This document shows, piece by piece, positions 23,736 to 36,292 of a DNA stretch of 64,000 bases. The notes under the pieces were generated by a model. It did not search any database and was not told where the DNA came from. It was given only the letters and a program-made list of their open reading frames with translations. Both the position numbers and the translations under genes were made by a program. How positions within the stretch are numbered: position 1 is the stretch's first letter; every line of letters starts with the position of its first letter. The stretch comes from Ceratotherium simum simum. Lineage: Eukaryota > Chordata > Mammalia > Perissodactyla > Rhinocerotidae. The stretch spans positions 29,963,013 to 30,027,012 of the forward strand of contig NW_004454177.1 of assembly GCF_000283155.1 (NCBI RefSeq). Direction: 5' to 3'.

Positions 23736-24578
23736 CACAATTTCAAAACATTGGGGATTTGGGATTTATTTTCTAGTTATCTTTTTGGTAATTGATTTCT
23801 AGCTTAATTACGTAGTAGTCATAGAATACAGATTCTGTGGGATTTTAATCCTCCGAAATTCATCAAGATTTTGTTTTGTTATAAAGCACATATGGTCAAT
23901 TTTGGAAATGCTCTGTGTGTAATCACAAATAATGTGAACTCTACAGTTGTTAGATATAATATTCCGTATATGTAAATTACACCTAATTTACTTATCGTGT
24001 TCTTCATATCTTTTTTATCTTTACTGAGTTTTGCCTGATTGTTCTGTCAATTAAAGAGGAAGGTATGAAAACCTCCCACTCTGATAGTGAATTGAGAGAG
24101 AGAGACTGTTACACATATTTAGAATTGATATATCTCCCTGGCAAATTGATGATTTCATTATTATGAAGCATCTCTGCAATCTCTATTGATGCTTTTGTAT
24201 TGAAGTCCTGTATTAATATAGCTACACTACTGGTTTTTTTGGTTAGCATTTGCATATTATACGTTTTGTCATCCTTTTACGTTTCAACCTTTGAACTTTG
24301 TGTTTAAAATATATTGCTATTAAGTAATACATAATTAGGTTTTTGTTTTTATCTAATATAAACTGATAGCTTCTTTTCTTTTAATTATAGCATTTATTCT
24401 GTTTATATTTGATGGGATTACTGATATATTTAATTTACCTCTCCCATTTTACTCAGTGCTGTCTCCTTGTTCTGTGTTCTCTATTTGTCTTCCTTTGGGT
24501 AGATTCTTTTTTTATTATTTCATTTTCTTCTTCTATTAGCTTGAAAAAATTCTTCTTTGAGTTGTTACTCTAAGGAAA

Positions 24579-24765
24579 GGTCAGTAAGCTTTTTCTGTGA
24601 AGGGCTAGATAGTAAATATTTTCGGGATTGCCAGCCACCTAAAGTCTCTGTCTCATCTTTTTTTTTGTTTTTAAAATTTTTATAACAGGTTAAAGTGTAA
24701 AAATCATTTGTGTGCCCACAAGCAGGGGGCTGGATTTAGTTTCCCAATCCTTGCTTTTTACAGAT
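24579..24765. mobile_element. hAT-Charlie-type MITE
   Basis: Text 'ggtcagtaagctttttctgtgaagggctagatagtaaatatttt' at one end and 'gggggctggatttagtttcccaatccttgc' at the other matches a common non-autonomous hAT family of mammals. It interrupts the antisense L1. The exact family name is uncertain. Confidence 0.55.
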
Positions 24766-25264
24766 TAAAACATGCATCCTTTATTTGTCAAAGCTTAATA
24801 TTAATCAGCACTTTTATCTTACAGACAATTCCGTTTATCCCACTCTGAATTATAAACCTTTCTTGTCCTTCGTTTTGATTCTACATACGTTTTAAACTTG
24901 CTCCAAATATTTATTCAGTCAATAATCACTTTGATTTAATGACATATTTAACTATTTTTATTGCTTTATTGCTTCATTCTTTCCTGTATTTATAACCTTC
25001 AGTTTGGGATCATTTTTCCTCTTGCTAAAGAAAACGCTTTATCAATCTTTAGGAATCATTTTGCTGGGTACAGATTTCTAGATTAGCAGTTATTTTCCTT
25101 TGGCTATTTAAAGAAATCATTCTAGTGTCTTGTGGCTTCCCTTGTTTTATTGAGAATCTGTCAATGCAATTGTTGCTCTTTTGAAAGTAATCTCTCTTTT
25201 TCTTGAGATTTCTTTTAAGATTTTATCTTTTACATTTGTTAAATCAGTTATATTATAATGTGAC

Positions 25265-26794
25265 TGTGTGGTTTTATTTTATTTTATGTTTAATTCTTTC
25301 TTTTGAGATAATTGAGACTCACGTAGTCATTAGAAATAATATCGAGAGACTCCATATCCCTTTCTCCCAGTTTCCTCCAATGGTAACAGCTTATATAACT
25401 ATAGAACAATATCACAACCAAGAAATTAACATTGATACAATCCATCCTACTTATTCAGATTTGACCAATTTCATATGCACCAACTTGTGTATGTGGATAT
25501 GTGTATTTAGTTTTATGCAATTTTATATTTGACCCCACCACAGTCAAAATACAGGACAGTTTCATGACCACAAGAGTCTCTTGAGTTACCCTTTTGTAAT
25601 TGGACTCACTTCTTCCCACCTCTACCCCTCCACCTCCAGTCCCTAACCCATTGTAATCACTAATTTGTTATCCATTTCTATAATTTTGTCATTTTAAGAA
25701 TGTTACATAGGTGGAATCATACAGTATGTAATTTGTTGGCTTTGGCTTTTTTCACTCAGGATTATTCCCTGGATATTCATCCAAGTTGTTGTGTATATCA
25801 ATTTTTTATTCAGTTTTATTGCTGAATAGTATTCTATAGTATGTATGTACTTATTCACTTATTGAAGGCTATCTGGATAGTTTCCAACCAGGGGCTTTAC
25901 AAATAATGCTGCTATGAACATTCTTGTATAGGTTTTCATGTGAACATAAGTTTTTATTTCTCTGGGATAAATGCCCAAGTGTGCAATTCTGAGTCATATG
26001 ATAACTGTATACTTAATTTTTTAAGAAACTGCCAAATATTTTCCAGAGTGACTTTACCATTTTATACTCCTACCAGCATTGTATGAGTGATCCAGTTTCT
26101 CCACATCCTCAACAGCATTTGAGGTTGTCACTATTTTTTGTTTTAGCCATACTGATAAGTGTGCAGTGATATTTCATTGCGGTTTTAATTTGAATTTCCC
26201 TAATGATTAGTAATGTTGAACATCTTTTCATGTGCCTGTTGGCCATTTCATTTCTCTTCAGTAAAATGTCTGTTCATATCTCCTGCTCATTTTCAAATTG
26301 CATTATTTGGGTTTTTACTGCTGAGTTTTGAGAGATTTTTGTATATTCTGGCTACTAATCCTTTGTCAGATATATGGTTCGCAAATATTGTCTCCTAGTT
26401 TGTAACTTGTCTTTTAATCCTCTTAACAGAGTCTTTGACAAAGTAAAAGTTCTTAATTTTGATGAGGTCCAATTTATCATTTTTCTTTCATCAGTTGTAC
26501 TGTTAGTGTCAAGTCTAAGAAATCTTTGTGTATTCCTAGATCCCAAAGATTGTCTTCTATGTTTTTTTCTAAAAAGTTTTACAATTTTATGTTTTTACAT
26601 TTACATCTGTGATCCATTTTCAGTTAATTTTTGTGTAAGATGTAAGATTTAGATTGATGTTCACTTTGGCCTATGATGTCCAATTGATCTAGTACCATTT
26701 GTTAAAAAGGCTATTTTTCTTCCAATTAATTGCTTTTGCATCTCGTGAAACTCAGTGGGGCATATTTGCATGAGTGTGGTTTCATTATTATTTA
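25265..26794 (-). mobile_element. Nested L1M with probable target duplication
   Basis: 25287-26771 is antisense L1: 3'UTR at the low end ('cccaccacagtcaaaatacaggaca'), then the end of ORF2 ('ttccagagtgactttaccattttatactcctaccagcattgtatgag', 'cttttcatgtgcctgttggccat'). Similar text flanks it: TGTGTGGTTTTATTTTATTT near 25265 and GAGTGTGGTTTCATTATTAT near 26772, a likely degraded target duplication. The outer L1 continues on both sides. Confidence 0.7.
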
Positions 26795-27365
26795 TTCTCT
26801 TTGGTGATCTTTAGATGTCTTTAATCTGCGGGTTGATGGTTTTCATCAGTTTTGGAAAAGTTTTTGCCATCATCTCATTTGTCTTTTTCTCACCTTTAGT
26901 GACTTCAATTACATGACTGATATTACATGACTGATAGAGTCCTCCTGTATTTTCTATGCCTCTTATGATCTCTTTTGTTTTTACCATCCTTCTGCCTCAT
27001 ACTATATTTTGAATATTTCTTTCTTGATCTATGTTTCAGCCAGTTCATAAATTCTCTCTTCAACTTTTCCTAGTCTGCTGTTAAGCCACCTATTGAGTTA
27101 CTAATTTTGATCATTGGATTTTTAAGTCCTAGAATTTCCATTTTCTAATGTAATATAACTTCCAATTCTCTGTTAAAATTCTCAATCTTCTCATTACTCT
27201 TCCTGGACTTTTAGTATAGTTATTCTAAATCGTGTAACTAATTTCCACAATATCTACAGGCCCTGTGTGTCTATTTCTTATGTATGATGTTTTTCTCAAT
27301 CATTTTGTTCAAGTTGTCATTAACGACTACTCATTTTCTTGTTAGCACTTCAGCTTTCAAACAGA

Positions 27366-27382
27366 TTAAAAAAAAAAAAAAA
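27366..27382. repeat. A-rich run
   Basis: A homopolymer-like A run at the edge of the old antisense L1; too isolated to call a retrotransposon tail with confidence. Confidence 0.5.
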
Positions 27383-27454
27383 GATTTTGTCTACCTCTTT
27401 TATTTGTCCTTAGTAGGAGGGCTGGTGCAAGTTATCTAGTCTGCCAGGAATATT

Positions 27455-28015
27455 TGTGGTAGATTTTATTTTCCAAAGATGACTGCAACAATATTTATTA
27501 CTCTAAGTACTCTTTAAGAAATGTGATACTCTCCCATCTAAGAGTGTAGTCTAATTTCTTTCTTGAATCTGGATGGGTTTATGACTTGCTTTTAACCAGC
27601 AAACTGTAAAAGCTACACTATGTGACTAGATCATAAAAGGCCATTCAAATTTTGCCTTGTTAGTTGGGACATTCACCTTCAGAGCCCTACACTGCTGTGT
27701 AAGAAGTTCAACTACCCTGAGGCCCACATGCTTCAAGGAAGCTCTGATGACATTTATATATTCAAGACAAGAACCCCAAGATGAGGTCTAAGTTGACCAG
27801 CCAGTGTCAACCACCAGACTTGCGAATGAACAAGCCTTCAGATTATTCCAGCCCCCAGACACCAAGTCACCCCTATCCCAGCCAAGGTTTAAGACATCGT
27901 GGAAGGGAGATAATCCATCCCTACACTGACCATTTCAAATTTCTGACCTACAGAATCCATGAGCATAATAAATGCAGCTAAGTTTATAGTGGTTTATTGC
28001 ACCACAATAACTGGA
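27455..28015 (+). mobile_element. MaLR (MLT1-like) LTR, sense
   Basis: Begins TGTGGTAGATTTTATTTTCC and ends near 'ggtttattgcaccacaataactggaa', with 'acagaatccatgagcataataaatg' shortly before the end, all characteristic of MLT1 LTRs. No clear target duplication. The frame at 27781-27981 is inside this LTR and is not a gene. Confidence 0.7.
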
Positions 28016-30004
28016 AAAGTTACCACCTGTAACAAGGGCTCCATTATAGTGTTTCTCTTCCATTTCAGTCATTTGAAACAGGGAGGGACCTGCCCCTCAG
28101 TCCTGTTGCCATTGAATTTGTAACTTCAGAAGGAATGGGGATAATGTATCTAATTGATTTATTTAACTCCTAAGGTTAACTCATTAATGAATGTCTTATT
28201 ACTATTGGTTCACATGGCAGTAACAACAATAGAAACTAAAATATTTTTTAGTAGTCAGCTGTTGCTAATGACTATAAAGTAGCTTTTTTTGCTTTCTTAT
28301 CACCCATGTGGTGCTCATCTCCCAATGTTAGCAATTAACAATAGAACTTTAACAAAACCCTTCCTTTTTCATTTCATTCTTTAATAACTGTTTGCCCTTG
28401 AATGCTTAAGCAATTTATATTGTTTTAATATCAATTTTTACATATATAAAAGAAGAAGAAGAATGTTTACCTCTTAATATATTGAGGGATTTAATTCAGG
28501 AAAGGTAAGTAAAAGAGCCTACTACAATATCCAACATGTTGAAAGTGCTCAAAATGTTAGTATGCTAATTGAATCTTAGTCTGAAATAACTAAGGCAGTG
28601 TCTGTATGATAAGAAAATAACTTCCCAATTTGATTTAAAGTTATCGGTCATATCAATGATTTTTCTTTCTAGTAAAAATACATATTAATTATTTGAATAT
28701 TTTGATTTTTTAAGCAGTGTATAAGATTTTTGGATCATATAGCATCAACAATTAGAAAGTAGTCACTACATGGGGAATATTATAAAGGAAAGTAATAAAA
28801 GCTGTCATAAGCGTTATAACTTACCGTGCTTACTGTTTATAGGCAAGAGAGACAATCCGTGCCTTGTGATTTTAGTGCGACATTCATACTCACTGTGAAA
28901 TCTATAGTAGTGCAGACTGACCCTAAAAATAGCAAGAAAGATGTAATGCAGTGCAACTCTAATATTTTAGTTAAAGGCATCCTTTAAATTGTCATTGTAT
29001 TCTGTGGGAGAGAGGGAGAAGAATCTCAAAAATTATCTTTAGTTAATGATTTGACTGGTACTGTTTGAGGATCAGACATATCTAGATTGGTAGGTAGAAA
29101 CAACAGGCTTACAGGGGCAGGGGGAGGAAACAACAATGAAGTTGGAGCTTGCTTAGAAAAAGAATGGCAAATTGAAAACTATCTTAAAGCATATGAAGAT
29201 TTATTATATAGAAAATGGTGGCCAGCTGTTCTCCATCCCTAATGAGATGCACCTCAGGAAATTGGCTTAAATTGCATTAGGAGGATTTAGGTTCCATATA
29301 AGAAGTGTTAGGCTTGAGAACGGAGGGAGATGAATGGTTCCTAAGGGGAATGTGGTCACCCCACCATTAGAGAAAGGTTCCGTATCTCAAAAAACCCATG
29401 ATCCCTCTGACTTGACAAAAATCCTCTTTTGGGGCTTCTCAGAGCCTACACGTGGAGGGTGGTCTACTAAACAAATACTTTCTTGATAAAGGATATGCCA
29501 AATCCACCTCCAGGCAAAAGAAAGAATTTCCTGAAAGGATGATTAAGCATTAGATTGGGTAATTTCAGGAAGTTCTGGTATCCCTTTCACAGTAGATTTT
29601 TAAGAACAGAATAGTTTTTCTGTCTGAAATGATTTACTTGACCCTCCTTAGAGAAACATCAATCACTGTGACGAGGAAAGTTTTCTCAATAAATTTTATG
29701 TAGAAATTTTTACCATCATTTGACATAGGAAAAATCAAGGTTCAATGACTTGACAATATTCAACTTGTATGCAGTGGAGCCAAAACTCAAACTCCAGGAA
29801 TTGAGGGATCCAGTGCTAAAACCACACTGTGAATCCAACTGCAGCCTTGCTCTTGGATACAGTCAGAGGGTCAGTTATCATCAAAACAGAATAAATAATC
29901 AGTTGGACTATATCAAAGAACTGACTTCACAAATAATCCAGTCAATTCTCTCAGAAGTCGGTAGACAGTTATCCTGACCTCTGAGATGTTAAACAACATT
30001 CATT
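28016..30004. other. No gene or named repeat seen
   Basis: Nearly 2 kb in which I can support neither a coding frame nor a repeat family. The short frame 29750-29977 has no recognisable domain and no visible gene context. Confidence 0.35.
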
Positions 30005-31090
30005 CATTTTTTTCATTTATTCAACACATATTTGTGGAGCATCTATTACGTACCAGTCCCTCCTCTAGGTACTGAGAACACAGCAGAGAACAAGGCCGAT
30101 AAGGTTCTTGCCTTCATAGATTTTATATTCCAAAGTCTAAATAGATAATAAAAAGTAACAACATTTATTGGCTATTTATATGTTTCAGACACTGTCCTAA
30201 GAACGTATTATCTTCATAGCAACTCAGTAAGTTAGTTACTATGATTACAAACATAACAGAGAAAGAAAATGCATCATGAGGAGGTTAAGTACCTTGGTCT
30301 AGGTAAGACAAATAAAAAGCGGCAAAACCAGGCTGCCTGGGTTCGGAATTCCTGCTTTTAGCTATTATCTCATACCAAAACTTTCAACTAATCTGAAGTG
30401 GTAAATTGTTCTGAAGATCCAACTGCCACCTGTCTCTTCATAAAATATAAATAAATAAAAAACAGGGCAAAAAGAAAAGAAAGAAAACCAATATTCTGGA
30501 AGGGTAGACGATGAAGGTGGTGTTAATTTTCAAATGTTTTGTCAGGAAATGCCTCTGATAAGATGCCATGTAAGCTGAAGATTGAGAGACAAGGAAAAGC
30601 TAGCCTTGGGAGGACCTTCCTGAGGAGCATTCAAGACAGAAGGAACAACAAACACCGAGGGCCTGAGGTGAGAGCAAGCTTGGTACATGCATAGAAAAAG
30701 AAAAAGCCAGAGTTGCTAAAGTAGTGATGGGGGACAATGGTATGCAATGACGTCAGAGAAAACGGCAGTGGCCAAATCATGTTAGGCCAAGGCGATGATT
30801 TTTTAATTTCTTCTGATTGAGATGCCAAGCCATTGGAGAGTTTTAAGCAGAGGCAAGGTAGGGATGAAATTGTCCAATTAAAATTTTAAAAGATAACTTA
30901 AGGTACTGTGTGGAAAATAATACCGCGAGGAGTAAAAATTCAGAGCAAGGAGACCAGGTAGGAGGCAACTGAAATTGTCCAGGTAAGAGATGATGATAAC
31001 AGACCACAATCTAACTAAAACCATAATTGTAGTGTATAGATTTAGAAATATACATTTTGAGATAGATGCTATCACTGTGAACAGCCAGTG
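30005..31090 (+). repeat. Ancient interspersed repeat, family unsure, split by a MIR
   Basis: 30005-30140 ('tgtggagcatctattacgtaccagtccctcctctaggtactgagaacacagcagagaacaa') and 30540-31010 ('agccattggagagttttaagcagaggcaaggtagggatg', 'aggtaagagatgatgat') read as pieces of one well-known ancient mammalian repeat in order. I cannot name the family safely. Confidence 0.55.
30150..30365 (-). repeat. MIR SINE, antisense
   Basis: Landmarks 'acaacatttattggctatttata', 'atcttcatagcaactcagtaagt', 'gaggttaagtaccttggtct' and 'caggctgcctgggttcgga' in antisense MIR order. Confidence 0.75.
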
Positions 31091-31329
31091 CACTGTAAGT
31101 GTAAGTCTCTCCTAAACTTAGGAAAAGTACTTTAACAAGTATCCAACCTCAAATTATCTTTCCAACATAACTTCACATGGAAAGGGAACTCTGAAATTGT
31201 CTTTTGTTCATTTGAGAGGGCTCTAAGTCTCTATACACTGATTTCCAGTGCCGTTTCTAATACAAAAAAGCAAAATATTTCTAGATATTTCACATCTCAA
31301 TCAAGTAAAACTAGATATTTCATCCTAAA

Positions 31330-31534
31330 ATGGCTCCCCAATGACCACCAAATAAATTCTAAACTTATTTAAAGTCCACTCCAAGCCAGTCCCAGTCTGC
31401 CCTTCCATTCTTACCCTCTGCTTCTCCACAACATAAACCTCATTGGTTTGAACCCCATTGATTGATTCATTATACACTACACATACCGTTACTTTACTGT
31501 TTTCTGAACCTTTACCATATGCTTATCCTTTGTT

Positions 31535-31568
<34 letters not shown>

Positions 31569-31800
31569 CACAACTATATATTTTAAATGCATAGTTTGTT
31601 TACAATGGGAATTCATAGAGGACTTACCTAAGTTGAGAGATACTTCTACACCTGGCAAAAATATTTCTCATCCTTCTACTTTCACTTCAAATTAACTGTT
31701 CAGTGAATCATTATCTGATTCTCATCAAGGAGAATTTTTATATCTAAATTCCTCACACGTAAAACAGTACTTGGCATCAGTAGTATTCAAAGAATAATTA
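31330..31800 (+). repeat. L2 fragments around a TA/CA microsatellite
   Basis: 31330-31480 ('aatggctccccaatgaccaccaaataaattctaaac', 'cagtctgcccttcc') matches L2 in sense, and 31600-31800 is compatible with its continuation. Confidence 0.55.
31534..31571. repeat. (TA)n(CA)n microsatellite
   Basis: About 11 TA units followed by about 6 CA units. Confidence 0.9.
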
Positions 31801-32393
31801 ATAGTGTTCAAAATTTTCCAGATTGGTTATATCTATATCTAGCTATTTATATAGTCATATAATAATATTTTTAAATTAATAAAATATTATTGAATCATTA
31901 ATACTGAAATCTAATAAAGCTGGCAAGAAAACGCAAATTATATTGTTGCAGAAAAAACTTTTGAACACTTTTGAAGGATAATCTTGGTAACATATATTAC
32001 GAATGGTAAAAATGGTCTTTTAGATGTAACAATTAGATTTTGAGAATTTATTCTATGAAAATAGTAAAAAAAAGTTATATGTAAAAGTATTCACTGCAAT
32101 TCTTGTTATAATAAATCAACAGAAGGTACTTTAATATGTATCAAAATGGCATCACTTAAATATATTTTCATACAAACTCAAAGAAATAATAGTAGAGCCA
32201 CTAAAAATGATAATTACAAAAACTAGCAATACAGAGAAATAGCCACATAAAGCTAACTTAAAATTAGGATATAAATGTTTATGTAAACTATGCTTTAAAT
32301 GATTAATTTTGTATACATATAAATGTGCTAGAAAGAAACACAAATTTATAATAACTGTTTAAAGTCGTGGAATAAGGATGATTATTATATAAT
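31801..32393. other. No gene or named repeat seen
   Basis: Very AT-rich; no supported coding frame. Confidence 0.35.
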
Positions 32394-32471
32394 AGAAGGA
32401 AGGAAGGAAGGAAGGAAGGAAAGAAAGAAGGAAGGAGGGAAAGAGGAAGGAGAGAAGGAGGGAAGGAAGAC
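32394..32471. repeat. (GGAA)n purine microsatellite
   Basis: Polypurine tract with a perfect GAAG core at the left and increasingly imperfect units to the right. All purine on one strand over about 78 bp. Confidence 0.9.
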
Positions 32472-32724
32472 GTTCATTTAAATTTCTCTTTGAATTTTCT
32501 ATGAAGTGATTATGACCTAGGAGTAATATACTTAAATAACTTATTTGTAATCACTATGGAATTCTTATAAATTTTGCAAAAATTATATACCAAATAAAAA
32601 TCAATTAAAATGTACCCCTCTCTCAGTACACAGAGGAATACCCCTCCTTATCTTTCCCCTTTCTAAGTAGGTGTCAATTGTTACATTTTTACGATATGAT
32701 AGAAATGTGATTGTAAAGAAAGAA

Positions 32725-32930
32725 ACTGACCACCTACTATGTGCCTGACAACAGATATCAGGTCTTCTAATATAAACACAGCTCAATGAGGCAGGTATAG
32801 CCATAACCATATTATTAATGATGAAACTGAAGCCCTGAGCATTGACTATCCTGAAATCACACAGCTGATAAGTAACAGAGTTGGAACTCAAATGTCAATA
32901 TGGAAATAAAATGCAATGCTCTTTCCATGG
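32725..32930 (-). repeat. MIR SINE, antisense
   Basis: Landmarks 'ccacctactatgtgcctgacaac', 'atgaggcaggtatagcc', 'aatgatgaaactgaagccctgag' and 'aaatcacacagctgataagtaacagagttgg'. Confidence 0.8.
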
Positions 32931-33540
32931 TAGCATAGCTACCTCTAAAATAGCAAGCACCGAAAGAATGAAAGATTCATAAAAGTCAGTGACACAAACC
33001 ATAAGGCAAAAAGCTAGTTACTGTTCACAAAATGAAAAAAAAGTGGAATATTTTTTAAATATGTCTAATATCCTTAGAAATATAAGAGATAAAAGAAAAA
33101 GAAGAAATGATCAAAATAGAAAGGGGATAGTTTTTCAACTATAACTGAAAACCTACCATTTATAGGACTGAGGAGCTGAAAATACTTATGTTTTATCATT
33201 TTTCTCTTATGTTTTATCAAAAAGTTAACAAATTACATAAGAATACTAGAGCACTTTGAGACAACTAATGCTATATGAAAGAAAATAAATGTATCATGTC
33301 ATTTATAGACCTAGTGACATGGTTCCTGTGCCAAGAAAAAGAGATGAAACATTTAATCAGAGCTCTGTCAGAAATAGCATTATGGGCAAATAGCTATTTG
33401 TGAGATTTTGTTTTCTATTGGCCAAAATTTAATTGATTTAAATTAATATTACATAAGGATTTGTTTAATATATTCTGTTTTCTTCCATTTTATAGTACAT
33501 AGGGCATTTGTAAATATTTATTTAAGTATTAGTAATTATT
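32931..33540. other. No gene or named repeat seen
   Basis: AT-rich with no supported coding frame. Confidence 0.35.
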
Positions 33541-33544
33541 TGTT

Positions 33545-33875
33545 TAACTTCCATTTTCTTCGCTGGCTGGGAAGACTCTAGAGGGCAGGGACTATATTTA
33601 TTTTGCTCACTGCTGTCCCCACTCTAGGAATGGTTACACTGTACACTTGGTAAATTTGTACTGATCAGGTGAACTAGGTACCATCACAGTAAAGAGAAAA
33701 ACAAAAAGATGTTGTATTTATTCATGCTGAATTTTGATTAGCTATTTATTTGTTTACCTCCCTCATTATACTGAAATTTTCTCAAGGGCATTGACCAATT
33801 TTAACTCATCTTTTTCCCAGAATATATGACTATAAATGGTATGTGGGCACTCAATAAATATCTATTCAAAAAATT
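33545..33875 (+). repeat. L2 3' end fragments (two)
   Basis: 33560-33660 has 'ctagagggcagggactatatttattttgctcactgctgt' and 33745-33875 has 'cctcattatactgaa...ggcactcaataaatatctattcaaa', both typical of L2 3' ends. Confidence 0.65.
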
Positions 33876-34070
33876 GGCCTGGGTGGGAGAACAAACAGTG
33901 CAGTTGCACAGGAGAGGACAGATGTGGAGAGGGCCGTGGAACCCAGTTTGGTGAGTGGATAATGGAAGTGAGGGAGAGAGAAGAGCCAAAGCTGATCCAG
34001 TTTCTGAGGATATGATATCTTACCTCCAGACGCTAACACTTTTGAAACACTGTACATCAAGCATAAGATA

Positions 34071-34715
34071 GGGTTTTTTTTTTGTTTTTTTTAAATTTTT
34101 TGTTTATTGCAGTAACATTGGTTTATAACATTGTAAAAGTTTCAGGTGTACATCATTATACTTCTATTTCTGCATAGATTACATCATGTTCACCACCAAA
34201 ATACTAATTACAACCCATCACCACACACATGTACCGAATTATCCCTTTCACCCTCCTCCCTCCCCCCTTCCCCTCTGGTAACCACCAATCCAATCTCTGT
34301 CCCTATGTATTTGTTTATTGTTGTTATTATCTACTAAATGAAGGAAATCATACGGTATTTGACCTTCATTCTACGAAGTTGATATTACCCTGATACCAAA
34401 ACCAGACAAGGACAACACAAAAAAAGAAAATTACAGGCCAATATCACTGATGAACATCGATGCAAAAATCCTCAACAAAATACTAGCAAATCGCATACAA
34501 CAATACATTAAGAAGATTATACACCATGATCAAGTGGGATTTATTCCAGGTATGCAGGGATGGTTTAACATTCGCAAATCAATCAAGGTAATACACCACA
34601 TTAATAAAATGAAGAACAAAAATCACATGATCATCTCAATAGATGCAGAGAAAGCATTTGACAAGATACAGCATCCATTTATGATAAAAACTCCGACATA
34701 TAGGGGTTGTTTTTA
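34071..34715 (-). mobile_element. L1 with inverted 5' part (twin-priming structure)
   Basis: 34071-34377 is the reverse complement of an L1 3' end, starting with a T-rich run (the antisense poly-A tail). At about 34378 the sequence switches to plus-strand L1 ORF2, encoding reverse transcriptase to about 34700. Two pieces of one L1 in opposite orientation, joined at a point, are what twin priming yields during target-primed reverse transcription. A clear target duplication was not found. Confidence 0.8.
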
Positions 34716-34716
34716 A
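34378..34716 (+). pseudogene. L1 ORF2 reverse transcriptase fragment (inverted segment)
   Basis: The 34450-34716 frame of 88 residues is a clean piece of L1 reverse transcriptase: [19 protein letters not shown] (first part just upstream), [20 protein letters not shown] and [16 protein letters not shown]. The IDAEKAFD box carries the first catalytic Asp. The FADD box is absent because the fragment ends before it. One of the least decayed ORF2 stretches here, so the insertion is relatively recent. Confidence 0.9.
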
Positions 34717-35284
34717 GTCGAAACAAGACACTAAAATAGTTATTGCAAAAAATAGACATTATGTAATATTATAGGGAGACCTTATGAAGAGGAAAAGATT
34801 TAGGAATTTATTAAATAGGATATAGTAAGTAATTTGAGAGGCTTATTGTTATGGTAATTATCTCTCTAGAGTTCCTGAAACACTATTTCATATAGTGTTT
34901 GATATATGTTTAATAGTGGTGGCTCTATTACTAAATTAACAGAAACTACTACTAAAATATTCTAGAGTTATTAGAGTACTATTAAAATATTCCACTACTA
35001 TTAAAATATCTCACAAATTCTAACATTGAAGTAACCAAAATACATTCACTGCCTACCATTGATATTGGAAAAAAGAAAAAAGAACAAACACAACCGCAAA
35101 CCTTAAGAGCATATATCCCATTGGAGGGGTTTTGATATATGGTAAACACAGCTATAAGAATCTGGGTTACCTTACTGACTGTTAATCAGATTAGTTCAGT
35201 GACAAAATTTTCAATTTCCTTCATTATATAAAAATCTATGTTAAGACTTTTATTCCATTCATCTCCAACATTTTAGGCTATTTA
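34717..35284. other. No gene or named repeat seen
   Basis: Includes a local variation on 'attaaaatattc' units at 34950-35010. No coding frame. Confidence 0.35.
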
Positions 35285-35466
35285 TATCAGATTAAAAGTT
35301 CTCATCACAGGAAAAAAAATTATAACTGTGAGGTGAGATGTTAACAAAACTTATTACAGTAATCATTTTCAATATATACATATATGAAATTGTTATGTGG
35401 TACACCTTAAACTGATACCATGTTATATGTCAATTATATCTCAATAAACTGGAAAAAAAAAAAAGT
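35285..35466 (+). mobile_element. Short L1 3' end
   Basis: 'tgttatgtggtacaccttaaactgat...atatgtcaattatatctcaataaactgg' followed by about 12 A is an L1MA/B-type 3' terminus in sense. Confidence 0.75.
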
Positions 35467-35539
35467 AACCCTACCTTTAATGAAGAAAATTCTTACAGTC
35501 CCAAATCAAGGCAAATCTTATATTAAAAATAAAAATTAA

Positions 35540-35740
35540 TATATAGTAGACATTTTTTCAATATTGTTGCATTTAACTCTCAGAAAACCTTAGGGAGATA
35601 GATATTATTTCCCTTTTATGGATCAAGAGCATGAAATACAGCAGCATCACAAAGGAAACAAGCAGCAGCGTTAGCATTTGTGCCAGTCTTGCCCAAATTC
35701 AAGGTCAGTGTTCTTTATACTACCACACCAGTTCTTCTCA
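35540..35740 (-). repeat. MIR fragment, antisense
   Basis: 'gcatttaactctcagaaaacctt', 'attatttcccttttatggatcaa' and 'cccaaattcaaggtcagtgttctttatacta' follow antisense MIR order. Confidence 0.65.
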
Positions 35741-36292
35741 TATGATATTTCATAATCTTTTATGAAATGGTATCTACCTCCATTGGTGAAGGGCTCTTCT
35801 AAGATGAAAAAATAAAAGGATTGGACAGCTGCGACAAAGTTGAGCTTCATTTTTGGCATGTCAGGTGATGAACTCATGCCTTAAAGAGTGATTGATTATA
35901 CTTACTCCAAAATATTAAGGATCCATAGTTGAGCTTCTGTCCTAAACCTTGACACCTGACCACAATTGAAATCGAGTATTCAGAAAGTCTGCAAACAGGA
36001 GCTTTCTTGGAGATTGTTGTCAGGGGCAATTAGTAAGCTATTAACAATACTCACAAGAAGAATCTCAACTGCTTCCATTTCTTGGATGGCATTGCATATT
36101 ACTGCTGTAGAAACACAGGGATTGATAAATCTCAGGGGTTAGCAGAGGAGAAAAGAATGAAAATATTTTCTCAAATCCTGATATTGGATGTTCCAAATCA
36201 ATATCAAACTAATACCAAGACAGAGAATATATTTTTAGCATTTGAGCTTCCCCTTCAATATTATCTCCTACGTTCCAAAGTCAGTTTTATTA
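35741..36292. other. No gene or named repeat seen
   Basis: No supported coding frame; the 76-residue frame at 36082-36312 has no recognisable domain and runs into the L1 at 36303. Confidence 0.35.

Larger units (their letters stand above)
23740..27365 (-). mobile_element. Old L1 (L1ME/L1M4-like), antisense, with nested insertions
   Basis: 23740-24430 is the reverse complement of L1 ORF2 endonuclease text (for example 'attgatgatttcattattatgaa', 'tattaatatagctacactactgg'). Higher coordinates, 24780-25286 and 26772-27365, match antisense text from nearer the L1 5' end, the expected order for a minus-strand element. It is split by a MITE at 24579-24765 and a nested L1 at 25287-26771. No frame survives. 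Confidence 0.6.

Noticed and set aside
23402..23776. 124-residue plus-strand hydrophobic frame as a membrane protein
   Set aside because: It is rich in Phe, Leu and Ser because it crosses T-rich antisense L1 sequence; no conserved domain, and the frame extends across two repeat remnants.
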